Source: CAYVAR01 sp964449675 (GTDB lineage: Bacteria > Patescibacteriota > Microgenomatia > UBA10105 > UBA927). From it: DNA of 24,837 bases. Every line of letters begins with the position of its first letter. The first letter of the stretch is position 1. The position numbers and the translations under genes were made by a program. Below are positions 14,529-21,526 of the stretch, piece by piece. Under the pieces are notes generated by a model that was not told the origin of the DNA, did not search any database, and worked only from the letters and a program-made list of their open reading frames with translations. Where the stretch lies: the NCBI GenBank assembly GCA_964449675.1, contig CAYVAR010000019.1, forward strand, positions 1-24,837, given 5' to 3'.

Positions 14529-14587
14529 TGAAGATTTGCTGACGAAGCAATACCGGAAGAAGAGAATTGTTGAAAAGCAAATCTTCA
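14529..14587. repeat. Perfect 12-base inverted repeat between VanW and nucleotidyltransferase genes
   Basis: TGAAGATTTGCT (14529-14540) and AGCAAATCTTCA (14576-14587) with a 35-base loop. The TTGCT end of the left arm can instead pair with AGCAA (14546-14550). No T-tract follows on the minus strand, so it is not a standard terminator. The rest of the 14448-14649 gap shows no other gene. Confidence 0.6.
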
Positions 14588-14649
14588 GTGCTCTTCAAAA
14601 TGGTTGCGCTCATCCGTTTTTCATTCGTATATTTGCAGATTAGTAGATT

Positions 14650-16074
14650 TTACAATTGTGTTCCTTTTAGGAACACGGCTTGCCACGGACGAAAGTTTGA
14701 CGTAAAGATGTGGTCCTCAAGTGTTTCACCGTTTCTTGTTACTTTATACTGAAACGAAGCTTTGGCTCCCCACGCTGCAAAGTCGACCTGTTTTACTGTC
14801 CCTGGTGGAAGCGTGGGATCGTCTTGATAAAGATCTGGTGGGGGAGGCGTGATCGAGCCCACGACATGATTTAAGATTTCAGCTTTTCGTCCGTCGGATG
14901 TACCGTACAACTCAAACGTGAGCGTGAGATTCTTTCGGTCAACTTTGCTTTGGATGAGGATATAACCGGGTGTATCGTTTTTAAATTTAAGGTCGACCGA
15001 TGGAGCAAAGACCGTTGCATCAAGACCTGCTTTGAAACCTGCTTGTTCGTAGTAGGCGACGCGATATGCATGGGCGCGTCGTTCAAGGATCGGGAGGCCT
15101 GCTCCCAGTGCTGCGCGAAAAAGTGTTGTAGAGACTTGACATACACCGCCGCCATCACCCAAAACAGTCCGACCATCTTTAATAATATACGCGGGCTGAA
15201 AACCGGTGGCAGCAGAAATATCACCAACTGCTTCATTAAATGAAAACGTTTCGCCTGGTTTGATAAGTATGCCATTGATTTTTGATGCCGTGAGGATGAC
15301 GTTATGAATTCTTCCCGGTATTGAGTGGGCAAACTCAGAGTACCCCCGTCCAATAAGTTCTTTGATGCCGAGCGTATTGGTGTTTGCTGTCTCGATCGTT
15401 GGTTTGACAGGATCAACACGGGCTGAGATTGTAACTATATCCGTTGTCATATTTGGTATTTGTTCAAGAAGTGAAGCAAAGTGTTTTTTCGTTTCTTCTC
15501 TATTTATCTGCCTTCCGATGCTCGATGGACGAAATGCAGTGACTTTGCCACCAGAAAATTGAAACAATGATTCCTGGACGGGAATGTCAATTTCCTGAGA
15601 AAGTCTTTCGAGAGTGGTATCTAAAACGTCTTCATTCCACCGAAAGTATGGCGTCAGGTCAATAGGGGTACGGCTTAATTTTTTAAGAAGGTCACTAAAA
15701 AAATAGCCGGAACGACCGATAAGATATGCCTGTTGACCAGATAAAGTTGCATCATATCCTATATTAAGATCGATAGCAGAGACCGTCGCACTATGATTTT
15801 CAAATTGAAATGTAAATTGTTTTGATAAAAAAGGTGCATTTTTATCAAGCCAATATTGCTCGACTTCCGACGGAGTTTTTCCGCCAAAAGAAACTCCACC
15901 GACGGTTACCGCAGGATATATACGTCCTTCGTATTTTTTTTCAAAAAAATATGACACACTATATATTCCAATAAAAACTGCAAGGAGTACCAACGTACTA
16001 GAACGTATAATACGTCGTACGTATCGGTTGTGATAAAAGAGTTGATACATTCTGTTGCGTCTCGTTGATTCCAT
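14650..16074 (-). CDS. VanW family protein with peptidoglycan-binding-like domain
   Basis: A 474-residue protein. A basic N-terminus and one membrane helix (about 26-43) anchor an extracytoplasmic part. Residues about 50-260 hold the PG-binding-4-like repeat typical of VanW proteins (IYPAVTVGGVSFGGKTPSEV, then a second copy ending in VTISARVDPVKP). The VanW domain follows with FSFNEAVGDISAATGFQPAY, the core GDGGGVCQVSTTLFRAAL and LERRAHAYRVAYY. The C-terminal segment is G5-like (VPPG-type PTLPPGTVKQVDFAAWGAKA). VanW proteins sit in the wall of many Gram-positives and Patescibacteria; the activity is unclear. ATG 16072-16074 is the start; the longer reading to 16236 is out of place, because it runs through the divergent gene's coding sequence. 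Confidence 0.9.
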   Translation of the reverse strand: MESTRRNRMYQLFYHNRYVRRIIRSSTLVLLAVFIGIYSVSYFFEKKYEGRIYPAVTVGGVSFGGKTPSEVEQYWLDKNAPFLSKQFTFQFENHSATVSAIDLNIGYDATLSGQQAYLIGRSGYFFSDLLKKLSRTPIDLTPYFRWNEDVLDTTLERLSQEIDIPVQESLFQFSGGKVTAFRPSSIGRQINREETKKHFASLLEQIPNMTTDIVTISARVDPVKPTIETANTNTLGIKELIGRGYSEFAHSIPGRIHNVILTASKINGILIKPGETFSFNEAVGDISAATGFQPAYIIKDGRTVLGDGGGVCQVSTTLFRAALGAGLPILERRAHAYRVAYYEQAGFKAGLDATVFAPSVDLKFKNDTPGYILIQSKVDRKNLTLTFELYGTSDGRKAEILNHVVGSITPPPPDLYQDDPTLPPGTVKQVDFAAWGAKASFQYKVTRNGETLEDHIFTSNFRPWQAVFLKGTQL

Positions 16075-16094
16075 GATATGATGAAGATATTGTA
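16065..16094. promoter_or_regulatory. Face-to-face promoters sharing one -10 segment
   Basis: Plus strand: TTGATT (16065-16070), 17 bases, TATTGT (16088-16093), then 9 bases to ATG 16103. Minus strand: TACAAT (16089-16094), then 14 bases to ATG 16074. The 7-base TATTGTA serves as -10 box for both genes, so RNA polymerase can probably use only one at a time. Confidence 0.5.
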
Positions 16095-16102
16095 CTACAT
16101 CA

Positions 16103-17689
16103 ATGGAGCCACAAAACACTGATCCGCAAAGCGCACCAAGCGGTGTCGTGATGGCAGATATACCATCACAAGCACCGACATCGACACCAGGACAGACATT
16201 TTCACCTGATGCTCCCCTCATGCCAACGCAGTCCACTCAAAGTAGGGAGCCTCAAGCTTTTGTTCAGGAAACAGTCGTCGTACCGCCAGCTAGCGGGGTA
16301 GAAAATCCCTTCATACCGCAGGGTGTCGTGACGAGTAGTAGCGGAAGTCCTCCTGGTGCTGTACCCCGTCCTGGTAGTGGATCTTTCGTACGGCGAATGC
16401 TCATGATTGTGGTGTTTCTTCTCCTCATCGCTAGCGCAGTTTTTGGTGGAAAATTTCTTTTAGGGTTTGTCGGCGGAACAAAAGAGGTCACCATAACCTA
16501 TTGGGGACTTTGGGAAAACGACGCGATAATGAGTCCTATCATAGCCGATTTTGAAGCAAAAAATAGCAAAATAAAAGTTCAATATATCAAGCAATCACCA
16601 AAACAGTATCGTGAACGGTTGCAAGCTGCTACCTCGCGGGGAGATGGACCGGATGCTTTTCGTTTTCATAACACCTGGGTGGCTATGCTTCGAAGTGATC
16701 TCGCCTTGGTGCCGACGAGCGTCATGACGCCTGCGCAATTTTCATCCACATTTTACCCTGTTGCCAATGCAGATCTAGTCGCAGGAGCTAATATCTTTGG
16801 TATACCACTTGAAATAGACGGATTGGGACTTTATTACAATGAAGATTTATTTGCTACTGCAGGCGTAACTCCCCCGACGAGCTGGGAGGAAATGCTCACG
16901 GTTGTACCAAAACTTACAGTCAAAAGTGAATCAACCATTATTACCTCAGCAATAGCTCTTGGCACAACAGGAAATATTGAACACTTTAGCGACATACTTG
17001 CAACAATGATCATGCAAAATGGCTCATCTCTTCGGGATCCAGCAACCAAAGAAGCAGAGGAAGCACTTGTATTTTATAGAAAATTTGCAAGCGCCTCCGA
17101 TCCAGTCTATACGTGGAATGACAGTCTTGACAATTCGGTGTACGCGTTTGCATCAGGGAAAGTAGCGATGATTCTTGCACCCTCGTGGCGAGCGTTTGAC
17201 ATAAAGCAAATAAGTCCAAATTTGCGTTTTAAGATTGCTCCTATCCCGCAGCTTCCCGGAAATACCGTGACTTGGGCATCGTATTGGGTTGAAGGAGTAT
17301 CGGCAAAGAGTAAAAATCAAGAAGCCGCTTGGGAATTTATCAAATACCTTACCAGTCGCGAAACGGCAATGAAGCTTTACGCAGAAGAATCCAAAACGCG
17401 TCTTTTTGGTGAGCCATACGCACGCATTGATCTAGCTAGTTCCATTGCCGATGATCCATATGTGGGTAGTTACGTAATACAAGCACAAAACGGTAAATCA
17501 TTTCCACTTGCTTCACGAACGTTTGATAACGGCATTAACGATAAACTCATCAAGTATCTCGAAGATGCAGTGGGTAGTATGATTCAAAATAGTGAAGCGC
17601 CACAAGCAGCGCTTCAGACCGCTTCTTCTGGATTTCGGCAAGTACTTTCAAGCTACGGGTTGACTTCCAATGCTGCCCCAGAAAAATAA
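16103..17689 (+). CDS. Membrane-anchored extracellular solute-binding protein, family 1-like
   Basis: A 528-residue protein. Residues 1-95 are a Pro/Ser/Thr-rich, low-complexity cytoplasmic tail. Residues about 98-120 are a membrane helix after SFVRR, and from 128 onward it is an ABC-type sugar-binding protein: VTITYWGLWENDAIMSPIIADFE, then GDGPDAFRFHNTWV, GIPLEIDGLGLYYNEDLF, PTSWEEML and AAWEFIKYLTSRETAMKLYAE. These blocks fit the bacterial family 1 solute-binding fold that captures oligosaccharides. It has a membrane helix in place of a lipoprotein signal, and no ABC permease or ATPase is nearby. It may act as a surface receptor. ATG 16103 is set by the promoter 9 bases upstream. Its TAA shares one base with the next gene's ATG. 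Confidence 0.87.
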   Translation: MEPQNTDPQSAPSGVVMADIPSQAPTSTPGQTFSPDAPLMPTQSTQSREPQAFVQETVVVPPASGVENPFIPQGVVTSSSGSPPGAVPRPGSGSFVRRMLMIVVFLLLIASAVFGGKFLLGFVGGTKEVTITYWGLWENDAIMSPIIADFEAKNSKIKVQYIKQSPKQYRERLQAATSRGDGPDAFRFHNTWVAMLRSDLALVPTSVMTPAQFSSTFYPVANADLVAGANIFGIPLEIDGLGLYYNEDLFATAGVTPPTSWEEMLTVVPKLTVKSESTIITSAIALGTTGNIEHFSDILATMIMQNGSSLRDPATKEAEEALVFYRKFASASDPVYTWNDSLDNSVYAFASGKVAMILAPSWRAFDIKQISPNLRFKIAPIPQLPGNTVTWASYWVEGVSAKSKNQEAAWEFIKYLTSRETAMKLYAEESKTRLFGEPYARIDLASSIADDPYVGSYVIQAQNGKSFPLASRTFDNGINDKLIKYLEDAVGSMIQNSEAPQAALQTASSGFRQVLSSYGLTSNAAPEK

Positions 17690-18645
17690 TGGAGCACATG
17701 CTTTCTGTTAAAGATGCTGTATTATCGTCGGTACTATATGCGGATATATTTGATTACGCGTTAACTACTAGCGAGATCAAAACGTGGCTTGTTTTTCATA
17801 AAAAGCGACACTTTTCCCGAGCATTTTTTGATCATGTCGTTGTCAAATCACGAGACCATATACAGTATCTCGTTTTACCCAAACGGCATCGCCTTATCCA
17901 CATTCGTAAAAAACGATTTATGTATTCGCAAGATAAATGGAAAAGAGCAGTATGTGTGGCTCGTTTTTTACGAATGATACCGACGGTGCTCCTGGTCGGC
18001 GTTACCGGAGCTCTTGCGATGAATAATGCGAAAAGGGACGATGATATAGATATCTATATAGTTGTTTCTCCTCAGACGCTGTGGGTTAGTCGTTTTTTCG
18101 TAACCCTTCTCGTTGAACTTTTAGGTATACGGCGTAGACCCAACGATCTTTCCCCGGTAAATAAAGTGTGTCTGAATATGTACGTGACAAGCACTGCTTT
18201 ATCTATACCCGCAAAAGAACGAGATTTATTTACTGCGCATGAAGTGTTGCAAATGGTCCCATTATGGGACAAATCTGGTATGTACAAAAAATTTTTACTC
18301 GCAAATAATTGGGTGAAAAAATTTTTACCGAATGCATGGGAAGAAAAATCACAAAGCTCAAAACTCAAAGCTCAAAACTACAACGTAAAACTCAAGTTTT
18401 TTTTTATAGTTAAGTGGTTTTCAGTTATCGTTTTGCGTTTTGCGTTTTGCGTTTTGAGATTATTAGAGAAGCCATCTCGTATTGCACAGCTTTGGTACAT
18501 GAAGAAGCGTCGATCCACAGAGATTGTTACGGACAAAGTCATCCGCTTTCACCCACGCGATGCACGAAACTTCATAAAAGATGCATTAGGCAGACGACTT
18601 ACGCGATATAAAATCCCTCTTGACAAGATATTTTATGCCCGCTAA
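17689..18645 (+). CDS. Nucleotidyltransferase-like protein with a repeat insertion
   Basis: A 318-residue protein. The N-terminal 90 residues look like a winged-helix-type domain (VKDAVLSSVLYADIFDYALTTSEI). Then VGVTGALAMNNAKRDDDIDIYIVV (103-126) resembles the GS-x10-DxD core of minimal nucleotidyltransferases (DNA polymerase beta superfamily), with TG in place of GS and acidic D119 and D121 as metal-ligand candidates. The transferred group and target are unknown. Residues 221-258 are encoded by inverted arrays of 7-base repeats and break the otherwise charged C-terminal part with a hydrophobic segment. It starts inside the solute-binding protein's stop (TAATG), so the two are co-translated. 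The function pairing is not clear. Confidence 0.7.
   Translation: MEHMLSVKDAVLSSVLYADIFDYALTTSEIKTWLVFHKKRHFSRAFFDHVVVKSRDHIQYLVLPKRHRLIHIRKKRFMYSQDKWKRAVCVARFLRMIPTVLLVGVTGALAMNNAKRDDDIDIYIVVSPQTLWVSRFFVTLLVELLGIRRRPNDLSPVNKVCLNMYVTSTALSIPAKERDLFTAHEVLQMVPLWDKSGMYKKFLLANNWVKKFLPNAWEEKSQSSKLKAQNYNVKLKFFFIVKWFSVIVLRFAFCVLRLLEKPSRIAQLWYMKKRRSTEIVTDKVIRFHPRDARNFIKDALGRRLTRYKIPLDKIFYAR
18357..18458. repeat. Inverted heptamer arrays inside the nucleotidyltransferase-like gene
   Basis: The left array holds CTCAAAA, CTCAAAG, CTCAAAA (18357-18377). The right array holds TTTTGCG three times and TTTTGAG (18431-18458). The units are inverted relatives of each other, separated by about 53 bases, and could fold back. 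All are kept in frame in the coding sequence. Confidence 0.8.
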
Positions 18646-18649
18646 AATA

Positions 18650-18670
18650 GCAGTCACTTCTAAAGACTGC
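18650..18670 (+). terminator. Hairpin between the nucleotidyltransferase-like gene and groES
   Basis: GCAGTC (18650-18655) and GACTGC (18665-18670), 9-base loop, 4 bases after the upstream stop. Only a broken T-run (AATTTTAT) follows, so it is a weak terminator at best. I found no CIRCE element between here and groES. Confidence 0.4.
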
Positions 18671-18723
18671 CAGGAATTTTATACTCTAAATTAGTATTCA
18701 ATGATTTTTTAAGGAGGTACACT

Positions 18724-19020
18724 ATGGCGAAGATAAATTTACAACCGTTATTTGATAATGTACTCATCAAACCACTGCAAGCAGAAGAAACGCTTCCTTC
18801 CGGTATTGTCCTTCCCGATAGCGCAAAAGAAAAACCACAAACTGGCCTTATCATGGCTGTAGGTCCAGGAGCCACTGATGATAAGGGCAATCCCGTCAAG
18901 ATGGTTGTAAAAGTCGGCCAAAAGGTGATGTATAAAAAATGGGGTGGCAATGAAGTGAAAGTCAATGGTGAAGAATGGATGCTCGTAGAACAGAAAGATA
19001 TATTAGCGATAGTTGAGTAG
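18724..19020 (+). CDS. groES: Co-chaperonin GroES
   Basis: A 98-residue protein of normal length. It forms the heptameric lid of the GroEL folding chamber in the cytoplasm. Family blocks: LQPLFDNVLIKPLQAEETLPSGIVLPDSAKEKPQTG, including the mobile loop, then VKVGQKVMYKKWGGNEVKVNGEEWMLVEQKDILAIV. The start is firm: TTAAGGAGG ends 6 bases before ATG 18724. A TATACT at 18680-18685 may be the promoter -10 box. No CIRCE inverted repeat (TTAGCACTC type) is seen, so HrcA control is not supported. groEL follows after a 96-base gap packed with palindromic repeats. Confidence 0.97.
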   Translation: MAKINLQPLFDNVLIKPLQAEETLPSGIVLPDSAKEKPQTGLIMAVGPGATDDKGNPVKMVVKVGQKVMYKKWGGNEVKVNGEEWMLVEQKDILAIVE

Positions 19021-19024
19021 ACGC

Positions 19025-19089
19025 GATACTAATATACGAATGCATACGAATTATACGAATATTCGTAGCATTAGTATCAATTCGTATAT
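19025..19089. repeat. ATACGAAT repeat cluster between groES and groEL
   Basis: ATACGAAT occurs directly at 19034, 19044 and 19053. Inverted copies lie at 19061 (ATTCGTA) and 19080 (ATTCGTAT), and 19054-19067 is a 14-base perfect palindrome. GATACTAAT (19025-19033) and ATTAGTATC (19070-19078) close an outer 9-base stem. There is no T-tract, so read-through to groEL remains possible. Confidence 0.75.
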
Positions 19090-19116
19090 TGGCATCGTAT
19101 CCGACGAAGGAGGAAT

Positions 19117-20769
19117 ATGGCGAAACAAATTAAGTTTTCTGAAGATGCACGACAAGCACTTATTCGTGGCGTAAACATAGTTGCAAAGGCTGTGGTGACC
19201 ACCTTGGGTCCGAAAGGAAGAAATGTCGCACTCGATAAAAAATGGGGAGCTCCCAATGTGGTTCATGACGGTGTCACCGTTGCCAAGGAAATCGAACTTG
19301 AAGACCCATTTGAAAACATGGGAGCACAACTCGTCAAAGAAGCGGCGAGCAAAACCAATGATGTTGCCGGTGATGGAACCACGACATCGACCCTTCTTAC
19401 GCAGGCCATAGTCAATGCCGGATTTAAAAACGTAACGGCCGGCGCCAACCCCATGATGCTCAAAGCAGGCATGGAGAAAGCAGTTGAGGCAGTGGTTAGT
19501 GAGATTAAGAAAATGTCTAAGAGCGTCAAAGACGCAGATGTTGCCAAAGTTGCAACCATCTCCGCACAAGATGATAAAATCGGTAATCTGATCGCAGAGG
19601 CCCTGACCAAAGTAGGCAAAGACGGGGTTGTAACAGTAGAAGAAGGTAAGGGACTGACGATGGAGATCGAGTACAAAGAGGGCATGGAGTTTGATAAAGG
19701 GTACGCAAGTCCATACTTTGTAACGATTGCCGATAAAATGGAAGCAGAGATAAGCGATGCATATGTCCTGATTACTGACAAGAAAATTTCGGCAATTAGC
19801 GACCTTCTCCCATTTTTAGAGGGATTTATAAAAGTTTCCAAGAATTTAGTAATCATTGCCGATGAGATAGACGGAGAAGCACTTGCGACCCTCGTCGTCA
19901 ACAAACTTCGCGGTACCTTTAATGTCTTGGCGGTTAAAGCGCCGGGATTTGGAGACAGGAGAAAAGCGATGCTTGATGATATCGCTACTCTTACCGGTGG
20001 AACGGTTATTTCCGAAGACACCGGTCGAAAGATTGAAAACGTCAAAGTTGAAGACTGCGGACGCGCAGACAAAATTTGGGCAGACAAAGAAAACTGCCGT
20101 ATCATTGGCGGCAAAGGCACCAAAGCTGCACTTCAAGCCAGAATTGCTCAGATTAAACGGGAGATGGATGCGTCGACATCTGACTTTGACAAAGAAAAAC
20201 TTCAGGAGCGTCTTGCCAAGCTCTCCGGAGGAGTGGCAGTCATCAATGTCGGAGCCGCAACGGAGATTGAACTTAAAGATAAAAAGGAACGCGTCAATGA
20301 TGCCGTTGCCGCAACCAAAGCAGCGCTGGAAGAAGGGATTATTCCAGGTGGAGGTGTGTCTCTTCTCCGAGCACGGTTGGTACTGTCGAAGTTAAAAGAT
20401 AGTTTGAGTGAAGTAGATGAAAAAGTTGGTGTCGACATTCTCTACCGCGCTCTTGGTGAACCAGTGCGCTGGATTGCCAAAAACGCAGGAGCAGACGATG
20501 GATGGGTCCTTAAAACCATCGAAGAATCCAAAGTTGCTGATTATGGTTTTAATGCCCTGACTATGCAGTTTGGATCAATGCTTGTAGCAGGAGTTTTGGA
20601 TCCGGCAAAAGTCACTCGAACTGCAATCCAAAACGCCGTGAGCGTGGGCATGATGATTCTGACGACCGAAGCACTCATCACCGACCTTCCGGAGAAAAAG
20701 GAAGCGGGAGCCGGCATGCCACCAGGTGGTATGGGAGGAATGGGCGGCATGGGCGGGATGGACTATTAA
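19117..20769 (+). CDS. groEL: Chaperonin GroEL
   Basis: A 550-residue protein, normal in length. It is the ATP-driven chaperonin that encloses unfolded proteins with GroES. Seen in order: LGPKGRNVALDKKWGAP, the ATP-site loop DVAGDGTTTSTLL, the apical domain with VKAPGFGDRRKAMLDDIA, NVGAATEIELKDKKERVNDA with the catalytic Asp, EEGIIPGGGVSLLRA and a C-terminal GGM repeat tail ending MDY. ADKIWADKENCRIIGGKG departs from the usual apical sequence. The start is firm, with GAAGGAGG 4 bases before ATG. It is downstream of groES and is followed by a good intrinsic terminator. Confidence 0.98.
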   Translation: MAKQIKFSEDARQALIRGVNIVAKAVVTTLGPKGRNVALDKKWGAPNVVHDGVTVAKEIELEDPFENMGAQLVKEAASKTNDVAGDGTTTSTLLTQAIVNAGFKNVTAGANPMMLKAGMEKAVEAVVSEIKKMSKSVKDADVAKVATISAQDDKIGNLIAEALTKVGKDGVVTVEEGKGLTMEIEYKEGMEFDKGYASPYFVTIADKMEAEISDAYVLITDKKISAISDLLPFLEGFIKVSKNLVIIADEIDGEALATLVVNKLRGTFNVLAVKAPGFGDRRKAMLDDIATLTGGTVISEDTGRKIENVKVEDCGRADKIWADKENCRIIGGKGTKAALQARIAQIKREMDASTSDFDKEKLQERLAKLSGGVAVINVGAATEIELKDKKERVNDAVAATKAALEEGIIPGGGVSLLRARLVLSKLKDSLSEVDEKVGVDILYRALGEPVRWIAKNAGADDGWVLKTIEESKVADYGFNALTMQFGSMLVAGVLDPAKVTRTAIQNAVSVGMMILTTEALITDLPEKKEAGAGMPPGGMGGMGGMGGMDY

Positions 20770-20787
20770 GAATTTAAAACAAATAAG

Positions 20788-20816
20788 AAGTCCCGCTGAT
20801 AAGGCGGGGCTTTTTT
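20788..20816 (+). terminator. Intrinsic terminator of groES-groEL
   Basis: AAGTCCCGC (20788-20796) pairs with GCGGGGCTT (20804-20812), nine pairs with one G-T, 7-base loop, followed by TTTTTT. The clearest terminator in the window. Confidence 0.9.
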
Positions 20817-20818
20817 AT

Positions 20819-20840
20819 TCCTGAGCGAAATCGAAGGATG
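20819..20840. repeat. Short CCTGAGCGAAATCGAAGGA-type repeat
   Basis: The segment TCCTGAGCGAAATCGAAGGA between the terminator and the next promoter matches, from memory, a dispersed short repeat (CCTGAGCGAAGTCGAAGG type) seen in intergenic DNA of many bacteria. A single copy here; its role is unknown. Confidence 0.4.
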
Positions 20841-20847
20841 TTATACT
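20839..20847 (+). promoter_or_regulatory. Extended -10 box of the DUF5674 gene
   Basis: TGTTATACT: TG, one base, TATACT. Six bases (CATGGC) to ATG 20854, hence a predicted leaderless mRNA. Confidence 0.65.
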
Positions 20848-20853
20848 CATGGC

Positions 20854-21186
20854 ATGATTGTTGTCCTAGACAAAAAAGCAACTACGGAACAAATTACAGA
20901 AATGGCGCAAGACTACGAAGGGTATATTAAGTTCGTCGTTGATGTATCAAAAAAGATAGTGGCAGGTGGGGGAGAGCGGCATGTTGACGCTGAACAGAAA
21001 CTTCTTGCTTTGGGGTCACGTCAAGAGGATTTATGGGGAGGGGGTATAGATTGGGAGACGAAAGAAATTGATTATAACTCCATGATTAATCTTCGACATT
21101 CACAGAATAATCCGAGTCGCGACGTATTATCAGACATTGTTCGGAAACAGATGAATGATGTTGTACATACGTTATTTGGATTATGA
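20854..21186 (+). CDS. DUF5674 family protein
   Basis: A 110-residue protein matching the DUF5674 pattern: YIKFVVDVSKKIVAGGGERH, then DAEQKLLALGSRQEDLWGGG, then the SMINLRHSQNN block. It is small, cytoplasmic and of unknown function. The invariant-looking H, D, E, W and R residues in these blocks suggest a binding or catalytic site. The start is supported by the extended -10 box 6 bases upstream. Its TGA overlaps the ATG of the next gene (ATGA), so the two are probably made together. Confidence 0.85.
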   Translation: MIVVLDKKATTEQITEMAQDYEGYIKFVVDVSKKIVAGGGERHVDAEQKLLALGSRQEDLWGGGIDWETKEIDYNSMINLRHSQNNPSRDVLSDIVRKQMNDVVHTLFGL

Positions 21187-21488
21187 GAGATGTAGCTATT
21201 ATGGATATTGCGATGAACTTGGCCCGCATAGGGAATTGGGCAGCCGATGACTTTGACGGGAAAGAGAAAAGGATCAGCATGTTTCTTGAGCAGACCAAGA
21301 GTTACCTAGGCGCTATTGATGTAACCGCATATCCAGAATTGACACAACAAGCGTTAACACGATTTATGGAAGTATTTGACACTCTTCACGCTCAAAAGCC
21401 TCGCAAACCCGAAGAAAAGCTTCGGTGGGCAGAAGAAATGCTTACCTGGAGCAATATCCTCACCCACAAAGCCAAAATGGCGAAATAA
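21183..21488 (+). CDS. 101-residue helical protein coupled to DUF5674
   Basis: Not recognised. The product is predicted mostly helical and is rich in Trp, Met and charged residues: IAMNLARIGNWAADDFDGKE, ISMFLEQTKSYLGAID and EEKLRWAEEMLTWSNIL are amphipathic. There is no membrane segment or signal peptide. It starts in an ATGA overlap with the DUF5674 gene and has no Shine-Dalgarno of its own, so it depends on translational coupling. Close coupling of two small cytoplasmic proteins suggests they act together, perhaps as a complex. That is inference only. Confidence 0.65.
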   Translation: MRDVAIMDIAMNLARIGNWAADDFDGKEKRISMFLEQTKSYLGAIDVTAYPELTQQALTRFMEVFDTLHAQKPRKPEEKLRWAEEMLTWSNILTHKAKMAK

Positions 21489-21511
21489 TAATCCTTCTGT
21501 GGATGCTGTTT

Positions 21512-21520
21512 TGGTATAAT
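21512..21520 (+). promoter_or_regulatory. Extended -10 box of the MFS gene
   Basis: TGGTATAAT, a perfect extended -10, with six bases (TTGAGC) to ATG 21527. It sets the start codon and predicts a leaderless mRNA. Confidence 0.75.
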
Positions 21521-21526
21521 TTGAGC

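Noticed and set aside
14448..14649. tRNA or small RNA gene in the gap after VanW
   Set aside because: No cloverleaf, no T-loop GGTTCRA-type box and no promoter-terminator pair; only the 12-base inverted repeat is clear.
16074..16236. Longer N-terminus for the VanW protein
   Set aside because: The extra 54 codons run antisense through the start of the solute-binding protein and precede the membrane helix; ATG 16074 is the natural start.
18646..18723. CIRCE operator before groES
   Set aside because: No TTAGCACTC / GAGTGCTAA pair or near match is present; the only dyad is GCAGTC/GACTGC.
19263..20123. 286-residue open frame opposite groEL
   Set aside because: Lies wholly antisense to a certain groEL gene, is dominated by Ser/Leu/Ala from the complement of GroEL codons, and shows no domain or start signal.
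21425..21526. Longer N-terminus for the MFS transporter
   Set aside because: Overlaps the previous gene in another frame and contains the promoter; an extended -10 box marks ATG 21527.
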